A DNA stretch of 27,173 nt from an uncultured Collinsella sp. GTDB taxonomy: Bacteria; Actinomycetota; Coriobacteriia; Coriobacteriales; Coriobacteriaceae. This document shows, piece by piece, positions 15,525 through 23,142 of the stretch. The notes under the pieces were generated by a model that saw only the letters and a program-made list of their open reading frames with translations, was not told where the DNA came from and did not search any database. Made by a program: the position numbers and the translations under genes. Numbering within the stretch: the stretch's first letter is position 1; each line of letters opens with the position of its first letter. The stretch covers positions 1 through 27,173 of the forward strand of contig UQSK01000024.1 in assembly GCA_900543605.1 (NCBI GenBank), read 5' to 3'.

Positions 15525-16916
15525 CTATGCCTCCTCAATGGGATCGACAGACAGAATAATCTCTCTAGCACCTAGGTCGAGTGCGCGCTGAATCACCTTC
15601 GCCGGCAGCGGGAAGCTTTCCATGACGCTCGGCTTAAATGCACGGACCTTGCCTGCGAACAGTTCCTCGTCGCCTGCCAGAATACGCACGCGGGCGGCAT
15701 CGACTGGTCGGCGCACGCGGAAGTTGAGCTTGGTGAGTGCCACGGCCGTAATGCGTCCCGGTAGCGCGTATCCCGCGATGCCGGCAGGGGAGACCGTGAG
15801 CTCGCAGCCCGTACCCGCGACAGCGTCCGTCTCGGCTCCGCCATCCAGCGCGTACGCCGCCGCGGCTGCACCGGCGCGCTCGGATTCAGTCGTCACGTTA
15901 TCGGCTAGATCGTGCACGTGCAGCACGTTGCCACAGGCAAAGATGCCCGGTACGCCCGTCTGCAGGCTCTGGTCCACCACGGCGCCGCGCGTACGTGGGT
16001 CAAGCTCAACGCCCGCGCCCACCGAAAGTTCGTTCTCGGGAATCAATCCCACCGAAAGCAGCAGCGTGTCGCACGGAACGATGCGCTCGGTCCCCGGAAT
16101 GGGCGCCAGGTGCTCGTCGACCTGGCTCACCTCGACGGCCTCCACGCGATCGTGCCCTATCACGCGCGTGACCGTGGTAGACAGATGCAGCGGAATGCCA
16201 AAGTCGTCCAGGCAGTTTTTGACGTTGCGGCGCAGGCCGTTGGCGTACGGCATGAGCTCGTACACACCCTCGACCGAAATCCCCTCGAGCGTGCAGCGGC
16301 GCGCCATGATCAGCCCGATGTCGCCCGAACCCAAAATGACGGCACGCGAGCCGGGCTTGAGGTTTTCGATATTGATGTATCGCTGCGCCAAGCCGGCCGT
16401 AAACACGCCGGCGGGACGGCTACCGGGAATCTTGATCTCGCTGCGGGTGCGCTCGCGGCATCCCATAGCAAGGACGATCGCGCGTCCGGTGAGCTGCAAC
16501 ATGCCGGCGGGGCTCATGAGCGTGACGGTATGGACTGCTGCGGTTCCCGCGGCTTCGCCCGCGCCCGGGTCGCCTTCGCTCGCCCCCTCGCTGTCATCAA
16601 TCCCAATCACCATGCTGTTCAGGAACAGCGCAATGTCGGTCGAGCACACCTGGTCTATAAAGCGCTGCGAGTACTCGGGACCGGTGAGTTCCTGTTTAAT
16701 GTGCGACAGACCAAAGCCGGGGTGGATGCATTGGCGCAGGATGCCGCCCAGGTGCTGCTCGCGCTCCACGATGGCCGCGCGTGCGCCTTCCTTATGCGCG
16801 GCCAGCGCGGCCGCCATGCCGGCAGGTCCGCCGCCGATAACGACCACGTCGAAGGCTTGCGTTTGTACGGCTTCTACGACGCCGCAATCAATCGCGCTCG
16901 ATTTGAATTCCGCCAT
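15525..16916 (-). CDS. FAD/NAD(P)-dependent oxidoreductase of the GlpA-like triad
   Basis: A 463-residue pyridine nucleotide-disulfide oxidoreductase fold. FAD-binding VVVIGGGPAGMAAA is near 24-37, then LGGILRQCIHPGFGL and ELTGPEYSQRF, a signature of the group found with DUF1667. A second Rossmann motif ILGSGDIGLIMARR near residue 200 would bind NAD(H), and GIFACGNVLHVHDLADNV is the late FAD motif. The expected role is passing electrons from the GlpA-like subunit to NAD or another acceptor. About 15-20 extra N-terminal residues precede the Rossmann strand. Its ATG follows the upstream stop by one base (TAGGATG), with GGGGG upstream, so expression is coupled. Confidence 0.92.
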   Translation of the reverse strand: MAEFKSSAIDCGVVEAVQTQAFDVVVIGGGPAGMAAALAAHKEGARAAIVEREQHLGGILRQCIHPGFGLSHIKQELTGPEYSQRFIDQVCSTDIALFLNSMVIGIDDSEGASEGDPGAGEAAGTAAVHTVTLMSPAGMLQLTGRAIVLAMGCRERTRSEIKIPGSRPAGVFTAGLAQRYINIENLKPGSRAVILGSGDIGLIMARRCTLEGISVEGVYELMPYANGLRRNVKNCLDDFGIPLHLSTTVTRVIGHDRVEAVEVSQVDEHLAPIPGTERIVPCDTLLLSVGLIPENELSVGAGVELDPRTRGAVVDQSLQTGVPGIFACGNVLHVHDLADNVTTESERAGAAAAAYALDGGAETDAVAGTGCELTVSPAGIAGYALPGRITAVALTKLNFRVRRPVDAARVRILAGDEELFAGKVRAFKPSVMESFPLPAKVIQRALDLGAREIILSVDPIEEA

Positions 16917-16917
16917 C

Positions 16918-18371
16918 CTAGCGCACCCCCTTCAGCGGTCCCTCGACCAGCCAAGATCCGGCATCCTCCAACAGCACCTCGCTAGGGTCGCAGCCCAGCT
17001 CGCGCGCCAGGATCGCCACCACACGGCTCTGGCAAAAGCTGCTTTGGCACCGACCCATGCCGGCACGACAGCGGCGCTTGACGCCCTCGACCGAAACCGC
17101 GCCCGGCTGGCGTCGGATCGTGGCCACGATCTCGGCCTCGGGCACCGTCTCGCAGCGGCAGACAATCTGTCCCCACGCGGGGTCGGACCTGATTAGCTCC
17201 TCCTTGCGCGCCAGCGGTGCGCGGTCAAAGTCGTCCGGCGCACGGCGAATCGGGTTCCAGTCCGCCCGCTCGTTCAGTTCCGCGCCCGCCTCGCGCATCA
17301 CGTGCTCCATGCGCTCGGCAATGGCCGGCGCGCTTGCCACGCCCGGCGACTGAATGCCCGCCGCCTGGAACAGCCCCGGCACCACGGCCGACTGTCCAAT
17401 AAAGAAGTCGTTCGTTCCCTGAATGACCGGACGCCCGCCGGCAAACGCGCGCACCACGCGGCGTGTGTCCAGATCGGGCACCAGCTTGCGCGCGCCGGTC
17501 AGCAGCGCGTTTACATCGCTTGCATAGGTCTGCGTATCGCCCGGCTCGCGCACGGCGGCCGTCGCGGTGATCACGGTGTTGCCGTGCACGGTGCCCGTCA
17601 CGATAACGCCCTTCGATATCGGCGTCGGTACGGGGTAGAGCGGCATGAGTGTGCGCGGCTCCTTGTCCAGCACCACGATGTTGCCCTGACGCCAGGCCAT
17701 CTGGAACTCCTCGGCGCCCGCCATTTGCGAGATGTCGGCAGCGCCGTTGCCCGCGGCGTTGATCAGGTAGCGGCAGCGCACGTTGCCAGCGGGGGTCGCC
17801 AGCGTAAAGCGCGCGTCATTGCATGCGCCCGCGACTTCAATCGCTTCCACCGGCGCGGACCGCATAAACGTCACCCCGTTGGCCGCGGCGTTCTCCAGCG
17901 CGGCGATGGCAACCTCAAACGGGTCGACAAACCCAGTCGAGGGGCACCACAACGCGCACGTTGCATCGGCACTGGCGCGCGGCTCTAATTCGTGGATGCG
18001 GTCGGGGCCGACGATCGACAGCTCGGGAACGCCGTTGGCCAGTCCATTCCGGCGAAGCTTCTCCAGGTGTGCGCGGTCTTCGTCGTTAAACCCCAGCACC
18101 ATCGAACCGGTGCGGCGGAACAAAAAGCCTAGCTCCTGGGCCCACGTGCCATATAGCTCGCAACCACGGGCGTTGACCTGCGCCTTTACGGTGCCCGGCG
18201 CCGGATCGTAGCCGGCGTGCACCAGACCGCCGTTGGCCTTCGAAGCCCCCAGCGCGATATCGTTTGCTGCCTCGATCACGCAAATGGACAGGTCAAACCG
18301 CGCGAGCTGCCGCGCGATGGCGCACCCGGTAATGCCCGCGCCCACAATTGCATATCAAATGTTTCTGCCAC
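16918..18371 (-). pseudogene. GlpA-like FAD-dependent glycerol-3-phosphate dehydrogenase with an N-terminal frameshift
   Basis: The main frame (16918-18345) encodes a DAO-type flavoprotein from GAGITGCAIARQL onward, with GGLVHAGYD and a C-terminal BFD-like [2Fe-2S] region (CRCETV ... KRRCRAGMGRCQSSFC). It lacks the first beta strand of the Rossmann fold. Just upstream, GGAGG is followed after four bases by GTG 18371, encoding MAETFD, and then one base is missing: GAT AT- GCA ATT GTG would read D-I-A-I-V-G-A-G with one base restored. The intended protein is about 484 residues. Either a real disrupting deletion or an assembly error; a start at GTG 18345 would give a fold lacking its nucleotide-binding strand. 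First gene of the three-gene operon. Confidence 0.8.
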
Positions 18372-18388
18372 GGTGCCTCCCAGACGAG

Positions 18389-18403
18389 TTGACAGGCTGT
18401 CAA
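18389..18403. promoter_or_regulatory. palindromic operator candidate upstream of the glp-like operon
   Basis: TTGACAG-G-CTGTCAA is a perfect 7+7 palindrome with a one-base centre, 18 bases upstream of the operon start at 18371. It may be a repressor site overlapping the leader or promoter; no convincing -10/-35 pair could be fixed. Confidence 0.45.
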
Positions 18404-18539
18404 TAAGACCATCCTACGGTCTGCGTGCCCCCAGCGCGACGGCAATGCGGCGAACAGCCTCGCAACACCCGCCAACGGCAGGCGTGGGTGCTCTGTGCTA
18501 TCGATGACCTCGTCTGCCGCCTCCGTTGTCGGAGATTTG
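18404..18539. other. intergenic sequence between the operator and the repeat array
   Basis: About 135 bases with no gene. An imperfect stem of CACCCGCC with GGCGTGGGTG lies around 18467-18491. Nothing else can be supported. Confidence 0.5.
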
Positions 18540-18915
18540 TCTCGATCTGTAACATCTGGGGACTATTTTGGGTTCCAGATGTTACAGATTTAGATGAACC
18601 TATCAGTCGATTTCGAATGTCTAAATCTGTAACAGTTAGACCTGTTTATGCTGAGTCTCTGTTACAGATTGAGACATTCTTCCTGGACGTTTTCCTTTGT
18701 CTCAATCTGTAACAGTTGGCTGATGATTTGGGTTCTAGATGTTACAGATCAAGACAAACCTTCCGGCGGATTTTGAATGTCTCGATCTGTAACAGTAAGA
18801 GGGGTTTTGGGGGTCTTAGATGTTACAGATCGAGATTGAAGTCGGGGAGGGACCCCTGTGTCTCGATCTGTAACATCTAGACCCGAATTCCGCTCCCACC
18901 TGTTACAGATTGAGA
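18540..18915. repeat. array of ten alternating inverted repeats with an 80-base period
   Basis: CTGTAAC occurs at 18547, 18627, 18707, 18787 and 18868 (steps 80, 80, 80, 81). Its complement GTTACAG occurs at 18581, 18661, 18741, 18822 and 18902 (steps 80, 80, 81, 80). Each is part of a longer arm of the type TGTCTyrATCTGTAAC. Consecutive - and + copies form stems of 14-16 bases with loops of about 21-25, e.g. 18661-18676 with 18698-18713, a perfect 16-base stem. The spacers between + and - copies are 27-28 bases and differ in sequence. The array fills the space between divergently transcribed genes. Confidence 0.95.
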
Positions 18916-19015
18916 TGTTTGTGTCCGCACCAGCCCCGCCCCTAGCCGTGGTCCCATATAAACAAACCCCGTGGTAAACTTGACCGAACTGTTAATATTC
19001 CGAAAGGTACCCGTA

Positions 19016-19447
19016 ATGTCCAAGTACATCTCCGAGCTCATGTCGCCGCAGCTTATGGGCGTCGTCTATGCCTTTGTTGGCTTTATCATCGCCCTGTATG
19101 TGCTGTCGGTCGTCTATGTGTTCATCGACGCTCGCCGCCGCGGCGCCAGCGCCTACGTGGCATGGGGCATCATCGCCCTCATCCCGTTTGTGGGCCTCAT
19201 CGCCTACCTGGTCCTGCGCCCGCACTCCTACGCGTCCGACCGTGAGGAGCAGGAGCTGGACATGGCCCTGCGCGAGCGTCAGCTTGCCCAGTACGGCACC
19301 TGCCCGCAGTGCGGCGCGCCCATCGAGAAGGACTTTGTGGTCTGCCCCGTGTGCGACACCCAGGTTCGCAACGTCTGCCCCAGCTGCCATCGCCCGCTCG
19401 ATGCGCACTGGAAGGTCTGCCCCTACTGCCGAACTCGCATCCAGTAA
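19016..19447 (+). CDS. PLDc_N-like membrane protein with double zinc ribbon
   Basis: A 143-residue protein. ATG 19016 has GAAAGG 8 bases upstream; an in-frame GTG at 18971 lacks a site. Two membrane helices (about 14-36 and 45-64) with the IDARRR link and the ALIPFVGLIAYLVLRP end resemble the N-terminal domain of phospholipase D/cardiolipin synthases (PLDc_N). A charged stretch EEQELDMALRERQ leads to four Cys knuckles CPQC, CPVC, CPSC, CPYC, the double zinc ribbon (DZR) pattern, facing the cytoplasm. Function unknown; the catalytic HKD motifs of phospholipase D are absent. The strongest upstream -10 candidate is TATAAA at 18957-18962. Confidence 0.85.
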   Translation: MSKYISELMSPQLMGVVYAFVGFIIALYVLSVVYVFIDARRRGASAYVAWGIIALIPFVGLIAYLVLRPHSYASDREEQELDMALRERQLAQYGTCPQCGAPIEKDFVVCPVCDTQVRNVCPSCHRPLDAHWKVCPYCRTRIQ

Positions 19448-19545
19448 CGCATCCATCGCAGGGTCGGCCGCAAGCCCCGGGCGCCGCGCATCCCGCGCAA
19501 GCGCCCCGCACCCCGCCCCCACACGATGAAGCATGCGTAGAAAAT

Positions 19546-19576
19546 CGCCCGCCGTGCCATTAAGGTGCGGCGGGCG
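19546..19576. terminator. strong hairpin between the zinc-ribbon gene and thrS
   Basis: CGCCCGCCGTGCC (19546-19558) pairs with GGTGCGGCGGGCG (19564-19576) over 13 positions, two of them G-U, around ATTAA. On the + strand CTTGTAT follows, on the - strand ATTTTC, so it could act in both directions. It abuts the -35 box of thrS. Confidence 0.65.
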
Positions 19577-19577
19577 C

Positions 19578-19605
19578 TTGTATACCAAGGCAACCTGCCT
19601 ATAAT
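19578..19605 (+). promoter_or_regulatory. thrS promoter
   Basis: TTGTAT (19578-19583), 16 bases, then a perfect TATAAT (19600-19605). The predicted start near 19612 gives a leader of about 65 bases with no T-box consensus. Confidence 0.7.
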
Positions 19606-19675
19606 GATGCAAGTCAAAAACGCCGAGCGCATCGCACGCACTTGCATTAGGCATCCGAGAGGAGAAAACATACCC

Positions 19676-21439
19676 ATGAAGGCACTCTACAATGACGGTT
19701 CGGTGGCCGAGCTCCCGCAGGACGAGGTCACGCACGTCATCCGCCACTCCGCCGCGCACATCATGGCGCAGGCCATCAAGCGCCTCTATCCCGAGGCCGA
19801 CTTTGCCTACGGCCCCGCGACCGACAACGGCTTCTACTACGACGTCGACCTGCCCGAGGGCGTAAAGATCAGCGAGGACGACTTCCCCGCGATCGAGGCC
19901 GAGATGAAGAAGATCGTCAAGGAGAACCTCAAGTTCTCCGTGTACGAGAAGCCCCGTGCCGAGGCCATCGCCCTTATGGAGGAGCGCGGCGAGAAGTACA
20001 AGGTCGAGCACATCGGCGACCTGGACGACGACGCCCGCATCACCTTCTACCAGCAGGGCGATTACATCGACATGTGCGTTGGCCCCCACATCTGCTATAC
20101 CAAGGCGCTGAAGGCCTTTAAGCTCACCGGCGTCTCGGGCGCCTACTGGAAGGGCGACAAGGACAACAAGATGCTCACCCGCATCAACGGCGTCGCTTTT
20201 GCCACCAAGGAAGAGCTCGACGAGCACATGCACATGCTCGAGGAGGCCAAGAAGCGCGACCACCGCAAGATCGGTCGCGAGATGGACCTCTTTATGATGC
20301 GCGACGAGGCCCCCGGCTTCCCGTTCTTCCTGCCCAACGGCATGATCCTTAAGAACACGCTGCTGGACTACTGGCGCGAGATCCACCACAAGGCCGGCTA
20401 CGTGGAGATCTCCACGCCGCTCATCATGAACAAGCAGCTGTGGAAGACCTCGGGCCACTGGGACCACTACAAGGACAACATGTACTCCACCGTCATCGAC
20501 GACGAAGAGTACTGCATTAAGCCCATGAACTGCCCGGGCGGCGTGCTTGTGTACGCCTCCAAGCCGCACTCTTACCGCGAGCTGCCCATTCGCGCCGGCG
20601 AGATTGGCCTGGTGCACCGTCACGAGCTACGCGGCGCCCTGCACGGCCTGTTCCGCGTGCGCTGCTTTAACCAGGACGATGCCCACCTGTTTGTGCGTCC
20701 CGACCAGCTGACCGACGAGATCGTGGGGGTGGTCAACCTCATCGACTCCGTGTACCAGAAGTTTGGCTTTAAGTATCACGTTGAGCTTTCCACCCGCCCC
20801 GAGGACTCCATGGGTTCGGACGAGGACTGGGCTCGCGCCGAGGAGGGCCTGCGCACCGCTCTGGAGAAGCTGGGCATGGACTACGAGGTCAACGAGGGCG
20901 ACGGCGCCTTCTACGGCCCCAAGATCGACTTCCACTTGGAGGACTCGCTCGGCCGTACTTGGCAGTGCGGTACCGTGCAGCTCGACTTCCAGATGCCGCT
21001 CAACTTTGATCTTGAGTACGTGGACGCCGACGGCACCAAGAAGCGCCCCATCATGCTGCATCGCGTGTGCTTTGGCTCCATCGAGCGCTTCATCGGTATT
21101 CTGATTGAGCACTTTGCGGGCAAGTTCCCCACCTGGCTGGCTCCCGTGCAGGTCAAGGCGCTTCCCGTCTCCGAGAAGAGCCGTGACTACGCCCACGAGG
21201 TGTGCGCCAAGCTGGAGGAGGCCGGCATTCGCGTGGTCTGCGACGACCGCGACGAGAAGATCGGCTACAAGATCCGCGAGGCCCGCAGCATCGACCGCGT
21301 GCCCTACATGCTCATCCTGGGCGAGAAGGAGGTCGAGGCCGGTAACATTTCCGTCCGCGATCGCTCCAACGAGACCGTTCAGATGAGCGTTGACGAGTTT
21401 GTTGCCAAGGTGCTCGAGGAGATCAAGACTCGCGCCTAA
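19676..21439 (+). CDS. thrS: threonyl-tRNA synthetase lacking the TGS domain
   Basis: A 587-residue class II synthetase that charges tRNA-Thr. ATG 19676 is chosen because AGAGGAG lies upstream and the sequence MKALYNDGS fits; an upstream in-frame ATG at 19565 precedes the promoter's predicted start. E. coli ThrRS is 642 residues with a TGS domain of about 60 residues; here only about 20 residues precede the editing domain motif IRHSAAHIMA. The editing domain has DMCVGPHI; the catalytic zinc ligands are C286 (MNCPGG), H337 (DDAHLF) and H462 (MLHRV). The anticodon domain ends the protein. Two terminators follow. Confidence 0.96.
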   Translation: MKALYNDGSVAELPQDEVTHVIRHSAAHIMAQAIKRLYPEADFAYGPATDNGFYYDVDLPEGVKISEDDFPAIEAEMKKIVKENLKFSVYEKPRAEAIALMEERGEKYKVEHIGDLDDDARITFYQQGDYIDMCVGPHICYTKALKAFKLTGVSGAYWKGDKDNKMLTRINGVAFATKEELDEHMHMLEEAKKRDHRKIGREMDLFMMRDEAPGFPFFLPNGMILKNTLLDYWREIHHKAGYVEISTPLIMNKQLWKTSGHWDHYKDNMYSTVIDDEEYCIKPMNCPGGVLVYASKPHSYRELPIRAGEIGLVHRHELRGALHGLFRVRCFNQDDAHLFVRPDQLTDEIVGVVNLIDSVYQKFGFKYHVELSTRPEDSMGSDEDWARAEEGLRTALEKLGMDYEVNEGDGAFYGPKIDFHLEDSLGRTWQCGTVQLDFQMPLNFDLEYVDADGTKKRPIMLHRVCFGSIERFIGILIEHFAGKFPTWLAPVQVKALPVSEKSRDYAHEVCAKLEEAGIRVVCDDRDEKIGYKIREARSIDRVPYMLILGEKEVEAGNISVRDRSNETVQMSVDEFVAKVLEEIKTRA

Positions 21440-21463
21440 GGCAAACTTTACAACAATTAACAA

Positions 21464-21499
21464 GGGCGACCGTCCACACAGGGCGGTCGCCCTTTTCTT
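21464..21499 (+). terminator. intrinsic terminator of thrS
   Basis: GGGCGACCG (21464-21472) pairs perfectly with CGGTCGCCC (21484-21492), followed by TTTTCTT. Confidence 0.92.
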
Positions 21500-21511
21500 A
21501 CCAAAATAAGA

Positions 21512-21538
21512 AAAGCCGCTGGTTAAGCGGCTTTTTTT
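21512..21538 (+). terminator. second intrinsic terminator in tandem
   Basis: AAAGCCGCT (21512-21520) pairs with AGCGGCTTT (21526-21534) around GGTTA, within a run of seven T. It insulates the polysaccharide locus from thrS; in the opposite direction the A-rich left flank would also give a U tract. Confidence 0.9.
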
Positions 21539-21636
21539 GTTGCACAAAAAGGTACAGGTTTTTATAGAGGGGTATGGAGATGCACCTAATGGCAGTACAT
21601 TTTGCGTAATCTGGGCAATCGCTGATTAATTGCTCG

Positions 21637-21642
21637 TATAAT
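21637..21642 (+). promoter_or_regulatory. -10 box of the polysaccharide locus promoter
   Basis: A perfect TATAAT with no good -35 box. The predicted transcript start (about 21648-21650) coincides with the first in-frame ATG (21648), which favours the downstream ATG at 21765 and a leader of about 117 bases. A weak -35 suggests an activator. Confidence 0.5.
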
Positions 21643-21764
21643 GGTCTATGTCGAAAGATACAAAAACCGGTACTTTTGCGACTGCGCCTAGCTGCGAGCG
21701 AGAAGCCTGTTCTAAACGCCCCTGCATTTGCGTGCATCGCAAAGCCAAAAGAGGGGGCGAGAAC

Positions 21765-22355
21765 ATGGAACAGACGGCACGGCGTCAAGAGCAGCTGCCG
21801 GGCGCATTTAACGGCGCCACCACCAACAGCCAGCACGGCCGCGTCCGCTGGTATCTGGTCCACACCCCCAATGGTAAAGAGCGCGAGATCTGCGAAAAGG
21901 TCCGCCACATTATCCCGCACGAGCTGATGCAGAACGCTTTTGTGATGCAAAAGGAGTTCTGGTTTAAGCGGGACGGCGCCTGGTCGCTCCAGACCAAACC
22001 CATGTACAAGGAATATTTCTTCGTCGCCACGCACGATGCCGCCGCACTCGATAGGGCTTTGGCCCAGTTGAGCTTTGGCTGTCGCATTGCCGGCAGTAGG
22101 GAGCGGGCGTACATGCCCATGCCGGACGATGCACAGGACTGGTACCGCAGCGTGCTGGATGACGACGGTGTGGTGCGCAACAGCGTGGCACGCATAGATG
22201 ACGGCGTGTTGCACATAGAGCAGGGTCCCTTGGTGGGGCAAGAGGCCCGCGTGCATAAGATCGACCGTCGCAAGCGCTGGTGCCTGGTGGACGTAGGCGA
22301 AGGCGATTCCAGTTTTAGGGAAGTGCTTCCGCTCGACGTTCCCATCAAAACGTAA
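21765..22355 (+). CDS. NusG/RfaH/LoaP-family transcription antiterminator
   Basis: A 196-residue NusG paralogue. GAGGGGGCGAG lies before ATG 21765; the frame is open from 21648 but that ATG lies at the predicted transcript start and lacks a ribosome site. The NGN domain starts with RWYLVHTPNGKE (about 28-39) and continues through the MYKEYFFVATHD strand; the KOW domain begins near GPLVGQEARVHKIDRRKRW. Specialised NusG paralogues at the head of long polysaccharide operons (RfaH, UpxY, LoaP) let RNA polymerase read through terminators; LoaP-type proteins are known in Firmicutes and Actinobacteria. Position before the glycosyltransferase genes fits this role. The subtype is inferred. Confidence 0.88.
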   Translation: MEQTARRQEQLPGAFNGATTNSQHGRVRWYLVHTPNGKEREICEKVRHIIPHELMQNAFVMQKEFWFKRDGAWSLQTKPMYKEYFFVATHDAAALDRALAQLSFGCRIAGSRERAYMPMPDDAQDWYRSVLDDDGVVRNSVARIDDGVLHIEQGPLVGQEARVHKIDRRKRWCLVDVGEGDSSFREVLPLDVPIKT

Positions 22356-22401
22356 GGGAGACGTTGCACTAGCTGTTCGTTCGCATTTTTGAATTAACTG
22401 A

Positions 22402-23142
22402 TTGGGGGGGGTCCTGGAGGACAGGGCCGTACGTTGGACTTTGGCTGCTAAAGAAGTAACAGAGAGCTGTGTATCTGTGGGGGACGCACTGGCCATTAAA
22501 GAGATTAAACCGAGCGGCACGGTTGGTTATCGCTTTATTAAAAGGCTGTTTGATCTGGTGTTCAGTCTTTTGATGAGTGTGCTGCTGTTCATTCCTATCG
22601 CCATTGTGTGTGCACTCATTAGCCTTGAATCGCCCGGCAGCCCTATGTATACGCAAGAGCGCGTTGGCAAGGGTGGAAAGACAATCAAGATTTTTAAGCT
22701 TCGTAGCATGGTCGCCGATGCGGGTGACGTGCAGAAGTATTTGAGTCCTGAGCAACTGCATCAGTGGGAAGTCGAGCGCAAGGTCGATGACGATCCCCGC
22801 ATTACTAAGATCGGTCAGTTTATTCGCAAGTGCTCCATCGATGAGATGCCTCAGTTTCTTAATGTGCTGAATGGTGATCTGTCCGTAATTGGTCCCCGCC
22901 CCATTACAAGGGATGAGCTTGAGCAGCATTTTTCGGATGAGGAAAAGGCTGAGTTGCTCTCTGTCCAGCCTGGAATTACTGGACTTTGGCAGGCGACTGA
23001 TCGTAATGAGGCGACTTTCGAAAGTGGCCTGCGTCAAAAGATAGAGCTTCGTTACGTTCAGAACCGCTGCTTTCGCATGGATTGGAAATGCTTTGCTGGC
23101 ACTTTTGGTGCCATGTTTGGCAAGAAGAGGACGGGGCGATAG
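22402..23142 (+). CDS. initiating sugar-phosphate transferase (polyprenyl-phosphate, WbaP/CpsE-type catalytic domain)
   Basis: A bacterial sugar transferase (small monotopic phosphoglycosyltransferase) that transfers a sugar phosphate to undecaprenyl phosphate and so starts the polysaccharide unit. A basic KRLFD is followed by one long hydrophobic helix, then SPMYTQERVGKGGKTIKIFKLRSM in pattern (ERVG, KIFKLRSM), CSIDEMPQFLNVLNGDLSVIGPRP with the conserved DE pair, and PGITGLWQA. Only the catalytic part is present, about 220-246 residues. The start is unsure: the frame opens at TTG 22402 without a ribosome site; GTG 22477 (AGAGAG 10 bases upstream) would give 221 residues and looks at least as likely. 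Confidence 0.9.
   Translation: MGGVLEDRAVRWTLAAKEVTESCVSVGDALAIKEIKPSGTVGYRFIKRLFDLVFSLLMSVLLFIPIAIVCALISLESPGSPMYTQERVGKGGKTIKIFKLRSMVADAGDVQKYLSPEQLHQWEVERKVDDDPRITKIGQFIRKCSIDEMPQFLNVLNGDLSVIGPRPITRDELEQHFSDEEKAELLSVQPGITGLWQATDRNEATFESGLRQKIELRYVQNRCFRMDWKCFAGTFGAMFGKKRTGR
22404..22422 (+). other. G8 tract followed by a small hairpin at the sugar transferase 5' end
   Basis: Eight G in a row (22404-22411), unusual for the window, run into GTCC-TGGA-GGAC (22411-22422). It may be a ribosome binding region or a leader structure. No upstream start codon is open across the tract, so classical coding phase variation is not supported. Confidence 0.4.

Noticed and set aside
15622..17196. + strand frame of 524 codons
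   Set aside because: Antisense to the FAD oxidoreductase and GlpA-like genes, which show clear motifs.
18540..18915. CRISPR array
   Set aside because: Repeats alternate in orientation, direct copies are 80 bases apart with only about 16 conserved bases, and no cas gene is near.
18992..20623. Long - strand frame of 543 codons
   Set aside because: Antisense to the zinc-ribbon gene and thrS and runs through the thrS promoter and terminator-like hairpin; composition typical of a shadow frame.
22373..22450. Coding phase variation through the G8 tract
   Set aside because: All three frames upstream of the tract meet stops without an ATG, GTG or TTG start, so slippage would not switch a protein on or off.
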